Assembly (NCBI GenBank): GCA_964035795.1
Contig: OZ038323.1
Location: forward strand, 3,269,381 to 3,333,380
Length of the DNA: 64,000 nt
DNA from: Pterobdella sp. o SKG-2022
Taxonomy: Eukaryota > Annelida > Clitellata > Hirudinida > Piscicolidae
Direction of reading: 5' to 3'
Every line of letters starts with the position of its first letter. The stretch's first letter is position 1. The position numbers and the translations under genes are program-made. Below the pieces are notes generated by a model. That model had not been told where the DNA came from, ran no database searches, and was given only the letters and a program-made list of their open reading frames with translations. Shown one piece after another: positions 1-11,135 of the stretch.

Positions 1-3000
1 CACGATGACAGGTCTCAGTTGTCATTGACTGCCACTGTCGATGTTGACGAAGACACTGAAATGGAAAATGAAGGTAATCAAAAATTTTTTATTTTAATGC
101 AAAAATACCGTAACTAGGATTCGAACCCGGGCAATTTCGGCTAGAACGAGAAGTATAACCACTATACTATTACGGCTGACGATTTAATTGGCGTTAACTA
201 CGATGTGCAGCATTTTAAGACAATAAGAAAAACCGACACCGACGATGTCGCAGAGCATGGGAAAACCAGTGGTGACAAAACATGGCGATGGAATGTAGAG
301 AGGCTCACCTCAAAGGTGACATCGGTCAGATGTATAGCATTCTGGGCCGACTACAGCTGCGTGGGACGAACCAGAACAACAGCAGTAGTTCCTTCCTGTT
401 CAGCGAAGAGTTCAAAGAACACCTGGAGACTATGCAGAAAGATCGTTTTGAGAACTCCGAAGAAGAGATGGTTGAAGCAGTAAACAAGTGTGTGAGACCG
501 CAAGATAATGAAATATTAGAAAAGGCGAATACTGAGCTCACACATAACCCGACCAATGCTGAAATCGAACTCACTTTAAAAAAAATGCGGGATGGAGCTC
601 TTGGGGACGACGGTATGCGCTTGAGATACATCAAGCTCGCAGCTCCAGCAATTAAGAACAAGCTATATGAGGTAATAAAAGGTATGTATGAACACCGCGC
701 ATGGAAATGGAAGGAAACGATGAAGTCTGGCAACATAGTCCCTCTATTCAAGAAAGGTGACAGACGAGGTAAAAATAACTACCGGGGTATTTGCCTGTTA
801 CCTTTCACTAGCAGAGTACTGGCAAAAATAATGGTAAAGAAACTTCGGGACTGGGCTTAGAAGGTGGGAGTATTGGATGAGAATCAAGCAGGATTTTGAC
901 AGAATCGATCAACAGCTCACGCGACACAGATCTTCATACGACTTCAGGAAGACGAGTTAAAGCTCCAGACGTGCGTGGGTGACCGCATGAGCGAGACTGA
1001 AACCAAGATAGTCCTACTGGATCTAAGATAAGCATACCCAAGAGTCAATAAACCTGTGGAGACTGCTAAAACATTACAACATGCCTGACTCGTTCATCGA
1101 CAAACTGAAGGATCTCCACGAGTTTACTGCATACAAGGTGAAAGGCAGCACATCAGATAGCAGCACCTTCTACCCCCAGAGAGCCCTTCTTGAAGGTTGT
1201 GTATTCTCACCGATACTTTTCAATATATATCACCAAGCACCAATCAGGAAATACCAACAAGAGAGAGGAAGCGGCGAAGTTGAGACGCCAAGAGGCTGGA
1301 GTGAAGAGGTCATGGAGATCCGGACATGAGTTTCCCCCACAACAAAACGTAAAAAAGTACTCTAAAGAAAACAACACAATGTACCTCACGGAGTCGCTAT
1401 TCGCAGATGACACCACAGTAATTGGAAAAGCGCGCGAGATAGATGAGGCGAGCCAGGTTATGAAGGAAAGTTTAGCGTTGTTTGAGGAGAGAACGAATGA
1501 TGCCAAGGAGGAAAGAGCCAGGTTAAGAACAATGGAAGCAAACAACATCAGAAGGCTAGGAGTATACCTCGGTAGAAAAGAGGACATTTCCCAACGATTG
1601 AGAAGAGGGGCACTGATTTTTGCTAAGATTGGGAAGCGTTTCCCCAAAAGTCGACTGAGTAAGAGAACACAGGCTTTAGTACTGGATACTTGTGTAGAGA
1701 GCACTATGCTTTTCAACTGCAACACAAGACCATTCTACAAGTCAGAAGTGAAACAACTGCAGAAAGCAATAGACATGAGGTATGGATTGATATGGGGTAG
1801 TGGTAACAAGGAGCCGTTAAGGGAAATGGAGGAGAAACATGTAAACATGTGGGACGTAAGACGCTAACTTGGAGAAGAGAGCATTCGTACTAAAATAGAA
1901 ATAGCTCACCTCAGGCGCATAGGCCATGTTTTGCGTCTACCCGACGACAGATTGTTAAAGAGAATGGTACTAGGTTTGAATACCGAACTGGAGGGTCACA
2001 AAAGCAAGGAGAAGACAACAGACGACACTCAACTACTGGCGCAAACTCCTAATGGATGCAGCAATCCCGCATGAGAACTTGCAAAAAATAGTCACAGATC
2101 GCAAAAGATGGAACTCCGAGGTCAAAAATCGAAGAAAGTGGCTGAAAATGTACGAATGTCAGCAAGGACACCAGAATAGTGAAAATCGACGTCTACCTGG
2201 CAGAGAAACACTACACGTTCCTGTGACACATTCAACCATTGAATTCACATGTGAGGCAGAAGGGTGTGGCAAAACTTGCAAAAGCAAAGCAGGTCTGGCG
2301 ATACATAAGGAAAGAATGCACAAGATGATGCAAACGCCAATTGAAATAACCTGTGCACACTGTCGAAGAATCTTCAACCGAGAAGCGACTTGGAAGAACC
2401 ATCAAAAAACGTGTAAGGGAGAAGAGGTCGATGGGAAGAGGTTCAAATGTGGAGTGTGTGGGCTCTGGAAAAATAAAGCAAATAGGGCTAGACACATGAG
2501 AACACATAACAATACACCAGAACACCAAAACACACCTACACCAGCAAGAACATACAGAAACAAAACAAAACAATGCCAAAACTTTCAAAGTAAACTGTCA
2601 GCTAAGAAAATGGCTAGACATATGAGGACATGCAAATAACCTCACAAAGTCGGGTTTCTCATGCTTCTTAATGATGCGATAAAAAAGAAGACAAAACAAG
2701 AAGGTAATCAAAAATTTTTTTTTAACGCAAAAATGCCGTAACCAGGATTCGAACCTGGGTTGTCTCGGCCACAACGAGAAGTACTAACCACTATACTATT
2801 ACGGCTAATGTTCAAATTGGCGTTTCAGTCTTTATAAAATGAAAGGAAAAATTTGATAAATTTGTATTTTTTCAGTAGATGAAAAAGATAAGGAAGAAAA
2901 AGAAAATTTTGAAGCATTTCTAGGTTAAAATTTTTTATTTTCAAATACGATAAAGTACTAAAATAAACTCAATAGCGTTGATTTCGACAGATAGCGTTGA

Positions 3001-4641
3001 AGAATCAATGTCGGATAACAAAGTGATTGAAGAAAGTGCTTTGTTGACTTATCTCAAACGACTTTTGCTTTCGAAACCTTTTCAAAATCAAGGCTTCATT
3101 CTCGACGGCTTTCCACGTACTGCTCAGCAAGTGACACAACTTTTTGGAAGTAACGTTTCCTTTAATTTTTCAGACATTTATTTAAAACACTTTTTTACTT
3201 AATTTTTAATTTTTATTTGTTATAATAATAATTAAATGGAAAAGATTTTGAATTTTTCAGCTTTGGACAAAATAAACGAAGCAAAAGCCACTTACAAAGA
3301 AGACCCCGAGGCGATGAAAGTTTTGTCAATTTTGCCTGACCAAGTGCTTTTTACTTTTAATTAATCAGGACTTTTAACATAATAAAAATAATCAAACTAT
3401 AACGATTGAATAAGATTTTATGGCCAAAGAAATCATAATACTTCAAGGTGATCATACTGCAAGCGACAGACGAACTGCTGAAGGAAAGAATACGCAACTT
3501 GCCAGCTAGTTTAGTGGAAGGAACTGAAAACGAAGAAAAAAGTTTTACAGCTCGACTTGAAGCTTACCGCAAGTTAAATACAGTAGAAAGCTCCATTGAA
3601 GATGATCTGGACGAACTTGAATTCAATATAAGCTTTCATGGTTGTCAAAATTTAGATGTTTTATAGATTATTTTATTTAAGAAAGACATCTTCAATTTTT
3701 TTGCTTATTATTTAAATTTTGAAAGATGTGAGCAAGGACAAAACTGGAGTAAACGCCAACATCATCAACCAAATCATTCTCTCCATTGGTCCACCGCGCA
3801 CATATGGTGGTTTCTTTACTCATGTTATTTCATTACAATATCAGTAGTACTTTGTGAAATCATATAATAAAATTCTGAGATAATTTATAAAAAATATAAT
3901 TTTTTAATCACTTTAAGAGCGGTTTTAAAATTAAACGAAATTGTAATGAATTGATGTGGGTTATACAGTCATTAACCATATGTGGTATGTTCAGGACCAT
4001 CGAAAGAAGAAATTGAGATGGCGAAGCAAACTCAGATGGAACAACTTTTAAAGGTTAAAAACTAAAAAATATAATTGTTTAAGATTCAATGGTTTATTAG
4101 AAAATTAGCTATTAGAATATGTTTTTAGGCAGAAAAAGATCAAAAGGAAGAAGAAGAACGACTTTTAGCTGAAGAAGAATCTCTCAATAATGAGAAAAAA
4201 CTGCAATGGGTGAGAAGTTTTTGTAGTTGATTTTTAAAAATTATGCAGAAATATAAATTTTATTTTGTATGGTTACACGAATTTTTGCAAAAAAAATGTT
4301 TCCCATCGTGAATATCAAAGAAATCGTATAAAAATTAACATATTTATTTATAAATGGAACATCTTTCATCAATAGACACAAAAGCACATAGTAGTTGAAG
4401 CTGAAGACCAAGCACTAGCAAGCACTCAAGCTCTGCCTCTTCGTCATTATCTCTTCAAGTTTGTAATGCCCACTTTATTGCAAGCTTTGACAGACTGCTG
4501 CAAAGTCATGCCTGACGACCCTCTGGATTATCTTGTTTGTTAATTTTATTTATTTTTTTTTAATTTCAGTTTTTAACTATTTATAAAAAAATTTCTTTTC
4601 AGGCGGAATATCTGCTGAACTGCAATCCAATCATTGATTAG
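1..4641 (+). CDS. AK7: Adenylate kinase 7 (AK7-like), 3' part of the gene
   Basis: Reversible phosphoryl transfer between adenine nucleotides; in animals AK7 is linked to cilia and flagella (family knowledge). The 5' part lies outside the window. Exons read: 1-73, 2876-2923, 2991-3149, 3261-3343, 3448-3640, 3726-3806, 3995-4053, 4129-4209, 4376-4534, 4603-4641. Visible: an acidic linker, the NMP-binding motif FILDGFPRT, then VIILQATDELLKERI, an IGPPRTYG block, a charged coiled-coil stretch, and a C-terminal Dpy-30-like segment RHYLFKFVMPTLLQAL followed by DPLDYLAEYLL. The order matches vertebrate AK7. The exon 3/4 junction (3149/3261) is the least certain. The intron 74-2875 carries the RT element and the tRNA copies. 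Stop TAG at 4639. Confidence 0.85.
71..205. repeat. Left copy of a ~130-bp direct repeat containing a tRNA-His-like sequence
   Basis: The segment beginning with the exon/intron junction gaaggtaatcaaaaattttt and running through the tRNA-like sequence to ggcgtt recurs at about 2699-2832. The reverse-transcriptase remnant lies between the two copies. The left copy overlaps the AK7 splice donor at 73/74. Confidence 0.75.
106..176 (-). pseudogene. tRNA-His pseudogene (anticodon changed to CTA)
   Basis: Reading the minus strand gives a tRNA cloverleaf closely related to the intact copy at 2734-2805. The loop reads CTA where the other has GTG. The anticodon stem has one mismatch, the T stem has a mismatch and a wobble, and the acceptor begins with a G:T pair. 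It is best seen as a decayed copy. Taken literally it would be an amber-reading tRNA, but the weak stems argue against function. Confidence 0.7.
195..2640 (+). pseudogene. Decayed non-LTR-type reverse transcriptase with C-terminal zinc fingers
   Basis: Pieces of one RT reading frame lie in order but in several frames, with stops. 282-860 has the fingers/palm with LFKKGDRRGKNNYRGICLL. 1000-1330 has a broken DLR-AYPRVNK motif and GCVFSPILFNIY. 1190-1867 has the catalytic LFADDTTVI motif. After 1867 come the RRIGHVLRLPDDRL block and the DRKRWNSEV tail typical of non-LTR ORF2 ends. 2052-2639 adds three C2H2-type fingers. A stop at 858, an in-frame stop near 1029 and later frame changes make it non-functional. 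It sits wholly inside an AK7 intron. The clade cannot be fixed by eye. Confidence 0.75.
2699..2832. repeat. Right copy of the ~130-bp direct repeat containing tRNA-His
   Basis: Matches 71-205: same gaaggtaatcaaaaattttt start, the same tRNA body, and the same aattggcgtt after the tRNA. It leads into the polypyrimidine tract and acceptor of AK7 exon 2 (2875/2876), so this copy looks like the original intron and the left copy looks like the duplicate. Confidence 0.75.
2734..2805 (-). tRNA. tRNA-His (GTG)
   Basis: The minus strand folds as a complete 72-nt tRNA. The 7-bp acceptor GCCGTAA/TTACGGC is perfect. The D stem is GTAT/GTAC, the anticodon stem TCTCG/CGAGA holds a GTG anticodon, and the T arm is CCAGG-TTCGAAT-CCTGG. 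The discriminator is A, as in eukaryotic tRNA-His, where G-1 is added after transcription. The internal A and B boxes are intact. It lies antisense inside an AK7 intron. Confidence 0.9.
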
Positions 4642-4757
4642 TTAAGCGCTAATGATTTTGAATGGTTAAAAGTGACTAGCATCAATTTTAGAAGCACAAA
4701 CAGTAGTGTATAATTTTTGTTTAGTTATATTTTGATTTGAAACTTTTTTTAAATAAA

Positions 4758-5597
4758 ATGAATGCGCCTCCAACTTTTGAATCGTTTCTTTTATATGATG
4801 GAGCGAAAAAGTAGAATCTCTTATTTATACTTATCTTCCAATTTATACCATCTATAAATATCAAATTTACTTTCCGAGAATTATTATTTTAATTTAAATT
4901 ATCAGAATAACGATTGAAAAGGATACGAAAGTTCCCAACTCATGCTACTTCAATATCTGTAAAGAAGACCACACACTCGCAAACGCCATTCGAAAGTACT
5001 GAGTTTAATTTTTTAAACAATTTTTTAAGTATTATAAATTATTGTAAAACACAACAGTCAGTTATTGAAAGATCCAAGAGTGTTGTTTGCAGGATATAAA
5101 ATACCTCATCCTCTTGAATACAACTTTGAGTTGAGAGTTCAAACAACAGAAGGTTACACTCCCCAAGAAGCTCTCTCAGAAGCTATTGATGATCTCATCA
5201 GTGAGGTTTCACTGCTTGAAGAACGATTTAGAGTAGGATTACTTCTTTATTGTTTCACTTCACATAGGTTTAATATCAACCACAATTTTTTTCATATAAA
5301 TAAATTGTCTTAGTTAACTACTTTTATGCTTTATCTTTTATTTCATATTATTTGTCATTTTTAAAAAAATCATCATTAATTTATGTAATGGTTCTACTAA
5401 GATTATTTGACATTGATATACCATCAAACTGATTTAACTACTTCACTTCATAAGTTTTTGTAAGCTAGACTTATGGAAAGCTTTGTTTTTTTTCAATGAA
5501 TCCTTTGTTTGTTGATCTTACTATTTTATTTAGGCAATTTTACATCATCATGATTTCACTACAGAATGCCATCAGAGACAGGCAAGATCTAGATTGA
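4758..5597 (+). CDS. POLR2J: RNA polymerase II subunit RPB11 (POLR2J)
   Basis: Small nuclear subunit that pairs with RPB3 to nucleate Pol II assembly. Four exons: 4758-4810, 4906-4995, 5058-5232, 5565-5597, giving 116 residues against about 117 in human. The start [12 protein letters not shown] is nearly identical to the vertebrate N-terminus and fixes the [28 protein letters not shown] and [13 protein letters not shown] are the family signatures, and the protein ends [10 protein letters not shown]. Only 116 bp separate it from the AK7 stop, so its promoter must be compact or overlap the AK7 3' end. Not seen by single-frame reading because exons 1, 2 and 4 are short. Confidence 0.95.
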
Positions 5598-6410
5598 AGT
5601 TCTTCATTCTAACTGTTCAATGTTAATTTTTTTATCACTTTTTATTAAAGTTTTTAATGAAATTCTTGTTTGTGTTCTAAAAAAACTAAAGTTTTATGAT
5701 AAGCTATTACTTATTGGAAATTATAGTTGTATTTATAAAAACTCTCATTTTTGGATAATTAAAAAATTAAAAGGCATACGATGTTTTTGAAAGTTTAACA
5801 TTAACGAAGTATTTAATCTATCCTGTATAGCTTAAAAGTAGAGCATTAGACTAATAATCTAAAGTTACCGGTTTCGATCCCGCGTGGGCCGACAATTAGC
5901 ATCTGTCTCACAGTGCTTTCGCGCATTAAATTTGTAGCAAGCGCTTTGATCTATAAGGAAAAGCACTATAAATACTCCATTACATTAACTGGAGTCTTGA
6001 AACCAATTTTATCCCATTGGAAACAGGTATTGAATAGTAAATCAAATATTTATTTTAAATTTCATTATATCACTTGTCCAACTGAAACATTTAATGCTGT
6101 AAAACTCGTTGTGATTAAAATTATGCAGTGTTTGAAAATCGATAAATTGTTTTGAGTTTTAAATGATTTTGAAAAATAATTGAATTTAAACGAAGAAAAA
6201 AAATCGATTAATACTTCAATAGGTTTTGAAAAGTATTTTGATGTGTGGATAGCAATGACTTGGTAAAAAAACTACGTAAAACAAAAGGGATGTCAAAATG
6301 ATCAGCAACAAAACATGGCTATAAAAATATTCCTTGAAGTAAATAGATCATATATACATCGCAATGAAGTTCATGATAACTTGATATTCATAAATAACAA
6401 CGAGAAAAAT
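5598..6410. other. Intergenic region between RPB11 and EXTL3 3' ends
   Basis: Convergent 3' ends. It contains the SINE at 5823-5965 and otherwise AT-rich sequence with no supported gene. Open frames at 5913-6155 and 6315-6527 show no recognisable protein. Confidence 0.6.
5823..5965 (+). repeat. tRNA-Ile-derived SINE, copy 1
   Basis: The head at about 5823-5893 is a degraded tRNA. The anticodon arm is ttaga-ctaataa-tctaa (anticodon AAT, Ile), followed by a T arm ccggtttcgatcccg and a 3' acceptor ggccg. The body follows: gacaattagcatctgtctcacagtgctttcg, then ttgtagcaagcgctttgatctataag. Head and body recur at 27405, 41090 and 57055 in the opposite orientation. Confidence 0.75.
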
Positions 6411-9400
6411 TTAAACATATTTAAAACATTTTTGTTTATCGTGGGGAATTCTGGTTTTGAAGAGGATAGAGTCGGCTCTAAATTGTGTGGTCAACAGAGG
6501 GAGATAACCATATATGGAAATGAATGAATTGACGCATTGACTGCGCTCTTCAAAATGTGTGGAATCATCGTACAATGTGGTGGAACAGCCTGGACACTTA
6601 AAAGTCCATCTGGAAGTCACCTGGTGCGAGTAAAAGCCAATCATACAGTTTCATGAATAGTTTCCATATAATCCCATAAAAATGGGACCTTAAAGACGAT
6701 AAACGATGACGATGAATCACATAGCACAAACAAAATCCATAAGATCAATTTCAATAAAAATTTCATATAACGCGAAGTCCTTTTATAATTTTTATTGTAA
6801 CTTAAGAAGCTTTTATAATACAAATTTTAATGTATAAGTCACGTTTAATTAAAAAAATTTAATATATACCTTGATGGGAGGTTTGCGGGAGAGGTGCGAG
6901 ACAAGAAAGTTCATGGCAATGTCCTCACAATTCAACAAAGAATCTACTTGTTTTCTGATGATGGCTGGCATCGTGTATGTGTAGGCGTACAGGTAATACT
7001 GTGTGATATTGTTTGCGTATGTTATTTATGTGTGTGAATTTTTTCGTGCTTGTTTGAATGTGTGCGTAAGTTTTCGTAAATTAAATATATTTGCCCAACT
7101 TATGCTAGCATAAGAACAGTGAAACAATGATGATGATGATGATTATTATTGTTATTATTAGCATTAGTGGTAATAGTAATAGTACAAGTGTGTCACAACT
7201 AAAGATAAAAATGAATGGTGGAACCTGATGGATGAATGCACCTCCAGTGAGCACCATCGACATTTCACAGGAGTAGTTAGAGTTGTACAGAAAATTGTTG
7301 TTGTGTTTATCGAATGAAACAAACCTTCCTGGGAATCCCACAATCTGGTCTCTGTTTTGGCGCCACACTCTGTTTTTGAGATGGAACATGCATGGATGAC
7401 TGATATATAAATATGGAAACAGAAATATCAACGAGAATCTATGACAATATCTAAGTGGTGAATGTGAATGTACTAATAAAATGTTCATAAAGATCATTTC
7501 TAGACGCCTTGAATGAATCTCAATCCAGCAAAAAAAACTCATAGGTAACACCAACAAGTACCTGAAAGCGAATATGATTTCATCATGCCTCAGATGCACA
7601 TCATCGTCCAAAGAGAGAACAGCTTCAGTCTTAATGCATGAGAAGGGCAAAAAGCGGTTGTTCAGGCTGTTTGTCTTCATCTTCAAAACCTGCAGTAACA
7701 AAAACTTTTGATCAATCACACAAAAGATACATTTTGAATCCGGTTTTCATCCCTACTCTACTGGGGAAGCCAGATTTACTTCATTTAAAAAACATTCATT
7801 GAATTTTTTTATACTCCTAATCTCCATTTGTTCTTATAAAAAAATTAGTATTGCTGTAATGTCTCAGTAACTGGTGGTGACAGCAGTCGGCCTAGATTAT
7901 TGATACTAAAATAAAGTTATTTATAAAAAAGCTCTTATTCAAGACGAATTTTTGTAGACTGCCAGTCCGAGCTAAAATCAAACTTGAAATTATCGAATTC
8001 AAGATCTGCCGTTCTCATACTTTGACAGTTTGCTTTGCCCCTGTCAATAAAAGAATGATCATCCGCCAAGCCAAATTACAAAGATCCAGAATATCAGTTT
8101 TCGATACCTGCTACCGAATTCTACTGCTATCCAGGTTGTAAGAAAAAAGCTATCTCAATTTAGAGACGCTATCTTCGGTGCAGTTTAATGCCATGCCCTA
8201 ACACATGATAATTTAAAAATTGAACAACCTCAATAGGTACTCCGATGTCAGGCCATCTGAGGAGGTTTGAGGGACTTTTGGCGCTGTTCCACACAACCAC
8301 CACTCGATTTAAATAAGGCAGGCCCTTGAACCTCGACAATGCAGTCAATAATACAGCTTCTCTTTCATACGTCAGCATCAAAACTGTCAATGATTTTAAA
8401 TTGAATCTATACTACTTTCACCATGTGATATCAAACACACAAGAACTAACTAGTGAACTGTTCTCTAGTGTGATCTCCCCCTAGAGCCCCTTTGAACTCC
8501 TTGCCAGCACCTCCCATACCTCCAGCAATGCTCCTGAACCCCATAGATGAGCCTTTAATCAATGCTTCACAATGTTATTTACAATAAATTTGAAAAATTA
8601 TTTAAAAATATATATTGAAACAAACCAATAAACTTAGCATCAAAAGGAAGAGGGTGCTTGAAAGGAAGATTGGGGTAAAGATGGGAGAGTTTGAGGATGT
8701 TAGGATATGGATATGTGTTCAAAAAAGCAGATGAAAAGTTTGCAAGAAAAGTGGGTGAAGAAAAAGGTGCTTCAACTGGGCCTAGAATTTCATCACTTTC
8801 TATTAAATTGCTTGGCACATCTTCAGTTTGAAGGTTGGTGAGTGAGGTTGATGGGAAAGGTTGAATAGCTGGTGGTGGAATCTGCAGTCGTTTTCTCAGA
8901 TGATATAAAAATGAGTTGATTGTGTTTGAAAGAGAGGAGAAGAATTGTTGATGAATGAGACGACCTCTTCGACGCATCTCAAAGATGTCAGCATCAACTT
9001 GATGTATTTAATAAAATTATTTTATATTTCCCCTATGGCTATTTGAAGTAAAAACATATGAAATCTCAAAATTACCAATAATTATATTGAGTAATTTAAC
9101 AAACTTACTGAAAGAACGTAAATAAAAGTGTAGCTCAGTGACTCGAGGGGCAGGCAGCCACACCACAGCACCAGACCAATCTACCAACCCCTCCAAAGGC
9201 AACTGCACACTCCCTGGTTGACACATTATTACAGGAATTGCTCCTGACTTGATTGAGTTGATAAGTCGAAACAACAAGCTTGTAGTGGAAATGTCATAGT
9301 TTAGGCTGCTTGTGATGTGACTAAAAACTGGAATAAGAGAAAATGTAGAGTTTTGTAAAATGTCTGAATCACACATAATAAAATCTGAAGAAGAAACTTG

Positions 9401-10537
9401 TTGATGACAAGTAAAGTTGAACATGAAAGAGTCATCAGGATGAGTGTGTTGCATGGCATTGAGCACACTGACCAGTCTGGAAAGGTGTTCAGAAGCAGGT
9501 GCAGTCCCTGTAAAAGATAAAAGATGTTTTCTTTTGACAGGCACCATCATTGGAAGAATCTCCAACTCAGAGAAGGTTGAAATTAAATGAAGAGGAGGCA
9601 AAACTACATCAAAGTCTCTGCGAAAATCATTCAAATGGAATGATTCTTGGGCTATAATTGCTTTTCCCAGTTTTAATTTTTTGTCAGAATCGAATAGTTG
9701 GTAGATGGAAGTATTTTTTGAATTGATGATTACATGGTTTATTCCTGCTAAAGAGGTGTTGGAGTTCCAGTATTTGAGAGATAAGATTTTTTTATTAAAC
9801 TGGGTAATAGATGCTAAGTTGTCTTCTAAAACATAAACATATAAACAAGCTTTTCTAGCAATTTTAGTAAAATGAAAACTTGCTTGCAAATGTTTAATGA
9901 TGGATTTAGCTAGAGGAGAATAGATAGAACTTGGAGAATCATAGACATAAATGGGAAAGTGGTTGAATAAAGAACATTGGGAAAAATCGAAGCATGTTGT
10001 CATGGTACATTGAGAACTTTCATGGAATGTAGAATGTGAAAAAGTTCTGATTGGCATTTCTAAATATAATGGTGCCTCTAAATTTGGTGCTCTCTTCGAT
10101 CTGAGTTCATCAAGCTCAATTTCAAGGTTTAACCGACTTAATTTCAACTTTTCAAATGTGAAGTTTTCTTTGTCAAAAACTAGTCTCAAACTGTCTATTT
10201 TCATGTTATATTTTGTTAAATCGTCTAGCAAATGCTGGCGTCGTTTTTCTAAACTAACAAGTTCCTCGTTGACAGATACTTTTATATTGTTTAATTCATG
10301 AATTCTTTCAATAACCTCTTGCTTCCCACCTAATCTTTTAATTGAATGCAGAGTTTTTCGACTTTTAACAACAGATTCTTGTTCAGATATTTGCTTGTAT
10401 AAATCCCGGTTGAGAAAAACATTAGCGATATAAAAATGCAAAAGAAAGAGCATGACAAGCATCAGAAGAACTATGCTAGCAAAATAAGCGATCCCCCCTT
10501 TGGGCCCTTTGACCCAGCCAATCCAAATTGATCTCAT
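6411..10537 (-). CDS. EXTL3: Exostosin-like 3 (EXTL3) glycosyltransferase
   Basis: Type II Golgi/ER enzyme that starts heparan sulfate chains by adding GlcNAc to the linkage region (family knowledge). Eight exons, high to low: 10537-9109, 8997-8626, 8552-8451, 8383-8229, 7689-7562, 7369-7225, 6998-6870, 6620-6411. They join in frame to 889 residues (human 919). Visible: a membrane anchor at about residues 16-38, a coiled-coil stem, a GT47 exostosin domain beginning [19 protein letters not shown], the linker [13 protein letters not shown], then a GT64 domain with [19 protein letters not shown], the metal-binding DDD at 714-716 ([14 protein letters not shown]), [19 protein letters not shown] and the C-terminus [15 protein letters not shown]. 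The start is the first ATG in frame; the reading frame is open further upstream without another ATG. Intron 4 carries a repeat copy (7851-8213) that begins 15 bp after the splice donor. Confidence 0.93.
6635..6730. repeat. Possible SINE tail fragment
   Basis: The text cccataaaaatgggaccttaaagacgataaac resembles the stretch cccacaagaaagactatagagacgataaac at 30288 and a related one at 47800. Weak similarity only. Confidence 0.3.
7851..8213 (-). repeat. ~360-bp interspersed repeat, copy A (inverted)
   Basis: Reverse-complement match, with scattered substitutions, to 36521-36862 and 58184-58550. Shared blocks include gacgttaaactgcacc, gtatcgacaaactgatat, gacaacggcaaggcaaactg, tcaagttggacgttagct and the end gacagcagtcgg. 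It sits in EXTL3 intron 4, 15 bp from the donor. No coding frame. Confidence 0.85.
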
Positions 10538-11135
10538 GTCCAAATATCTACAAAGATTTTTTTAATTTTATAAAATTCACATTTATAAAATGTTTATATA
10601 CTTAACAAACAATAGTTATAAATTGAAGTACTAAAAGTGTATGCGTTCACAAGTTCATTACATAAAAGTGGTTAAAAAATATTAATTGTAACTAACTTTT
10701 ACAATAAGATGTATAAAATAGTTATTAATAAATATGATCACCTTTTTTTTCATAAAGTACTTTTTTTTCCAAATTATTTGAGAAATGAGATATCATTTTT
10801 GTAAGCATTTTTATAATTTCTTCAAACAAAGTTTCTTTGTAGTAAAGGCCCAAAAAAAGTTGATTTAGAAATAATATAATAAAATTATCGATCAGGTATC
10901 GACTGCGAGTAGACTATCAAATGCACAACTGATACGTGTGTGCGTGTAATATGATGTTTCTTTACTAAATCATACTTTGTGCCTATTTTATTTCGGATTC
11001 ATTTATTACGTTATCAAAAGGGGAATTTTTGTAAAGATTTTTGCGAGTTCTAAAATTGAATCCAAGCTTGTATATGTATCATTTAAAATAATTGGGAAAT
11101 TCAACTGAGCTTATGAGTGAAAACTTTCTAAAATA
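10538..11135. other. Shared upstream region of EXTL3 and the CRAL-TRIO gene
   Basis: About 600 bp between two divergent start codons, AT-rich. No TATA or other site can be named with confidence. Any upstream non-coding exons would be here. Confidence 0.5.

Noticed and set aside
326..751. Minus-strand open frame of 141 residues
   Set aside because: Shadow of the reverse-transcriptase coding strand.
1207..1725. Minus-strand open frame of 172 residues
   Set aside because: Shadow of the RT frame carrying LFADDTTVI on the plus strand.
5823..5893. Functional tRNA-Ile
   Set aside because: The 5' acceptor and D arm are broken and a SINE body follows, so it is a SINE head.
6315..6527. Plus-strand open frame near the EXTL3 3' end
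   Set aside because: It overlaps the last EXTL3 exon on the opposite strand; no similarity of its own.
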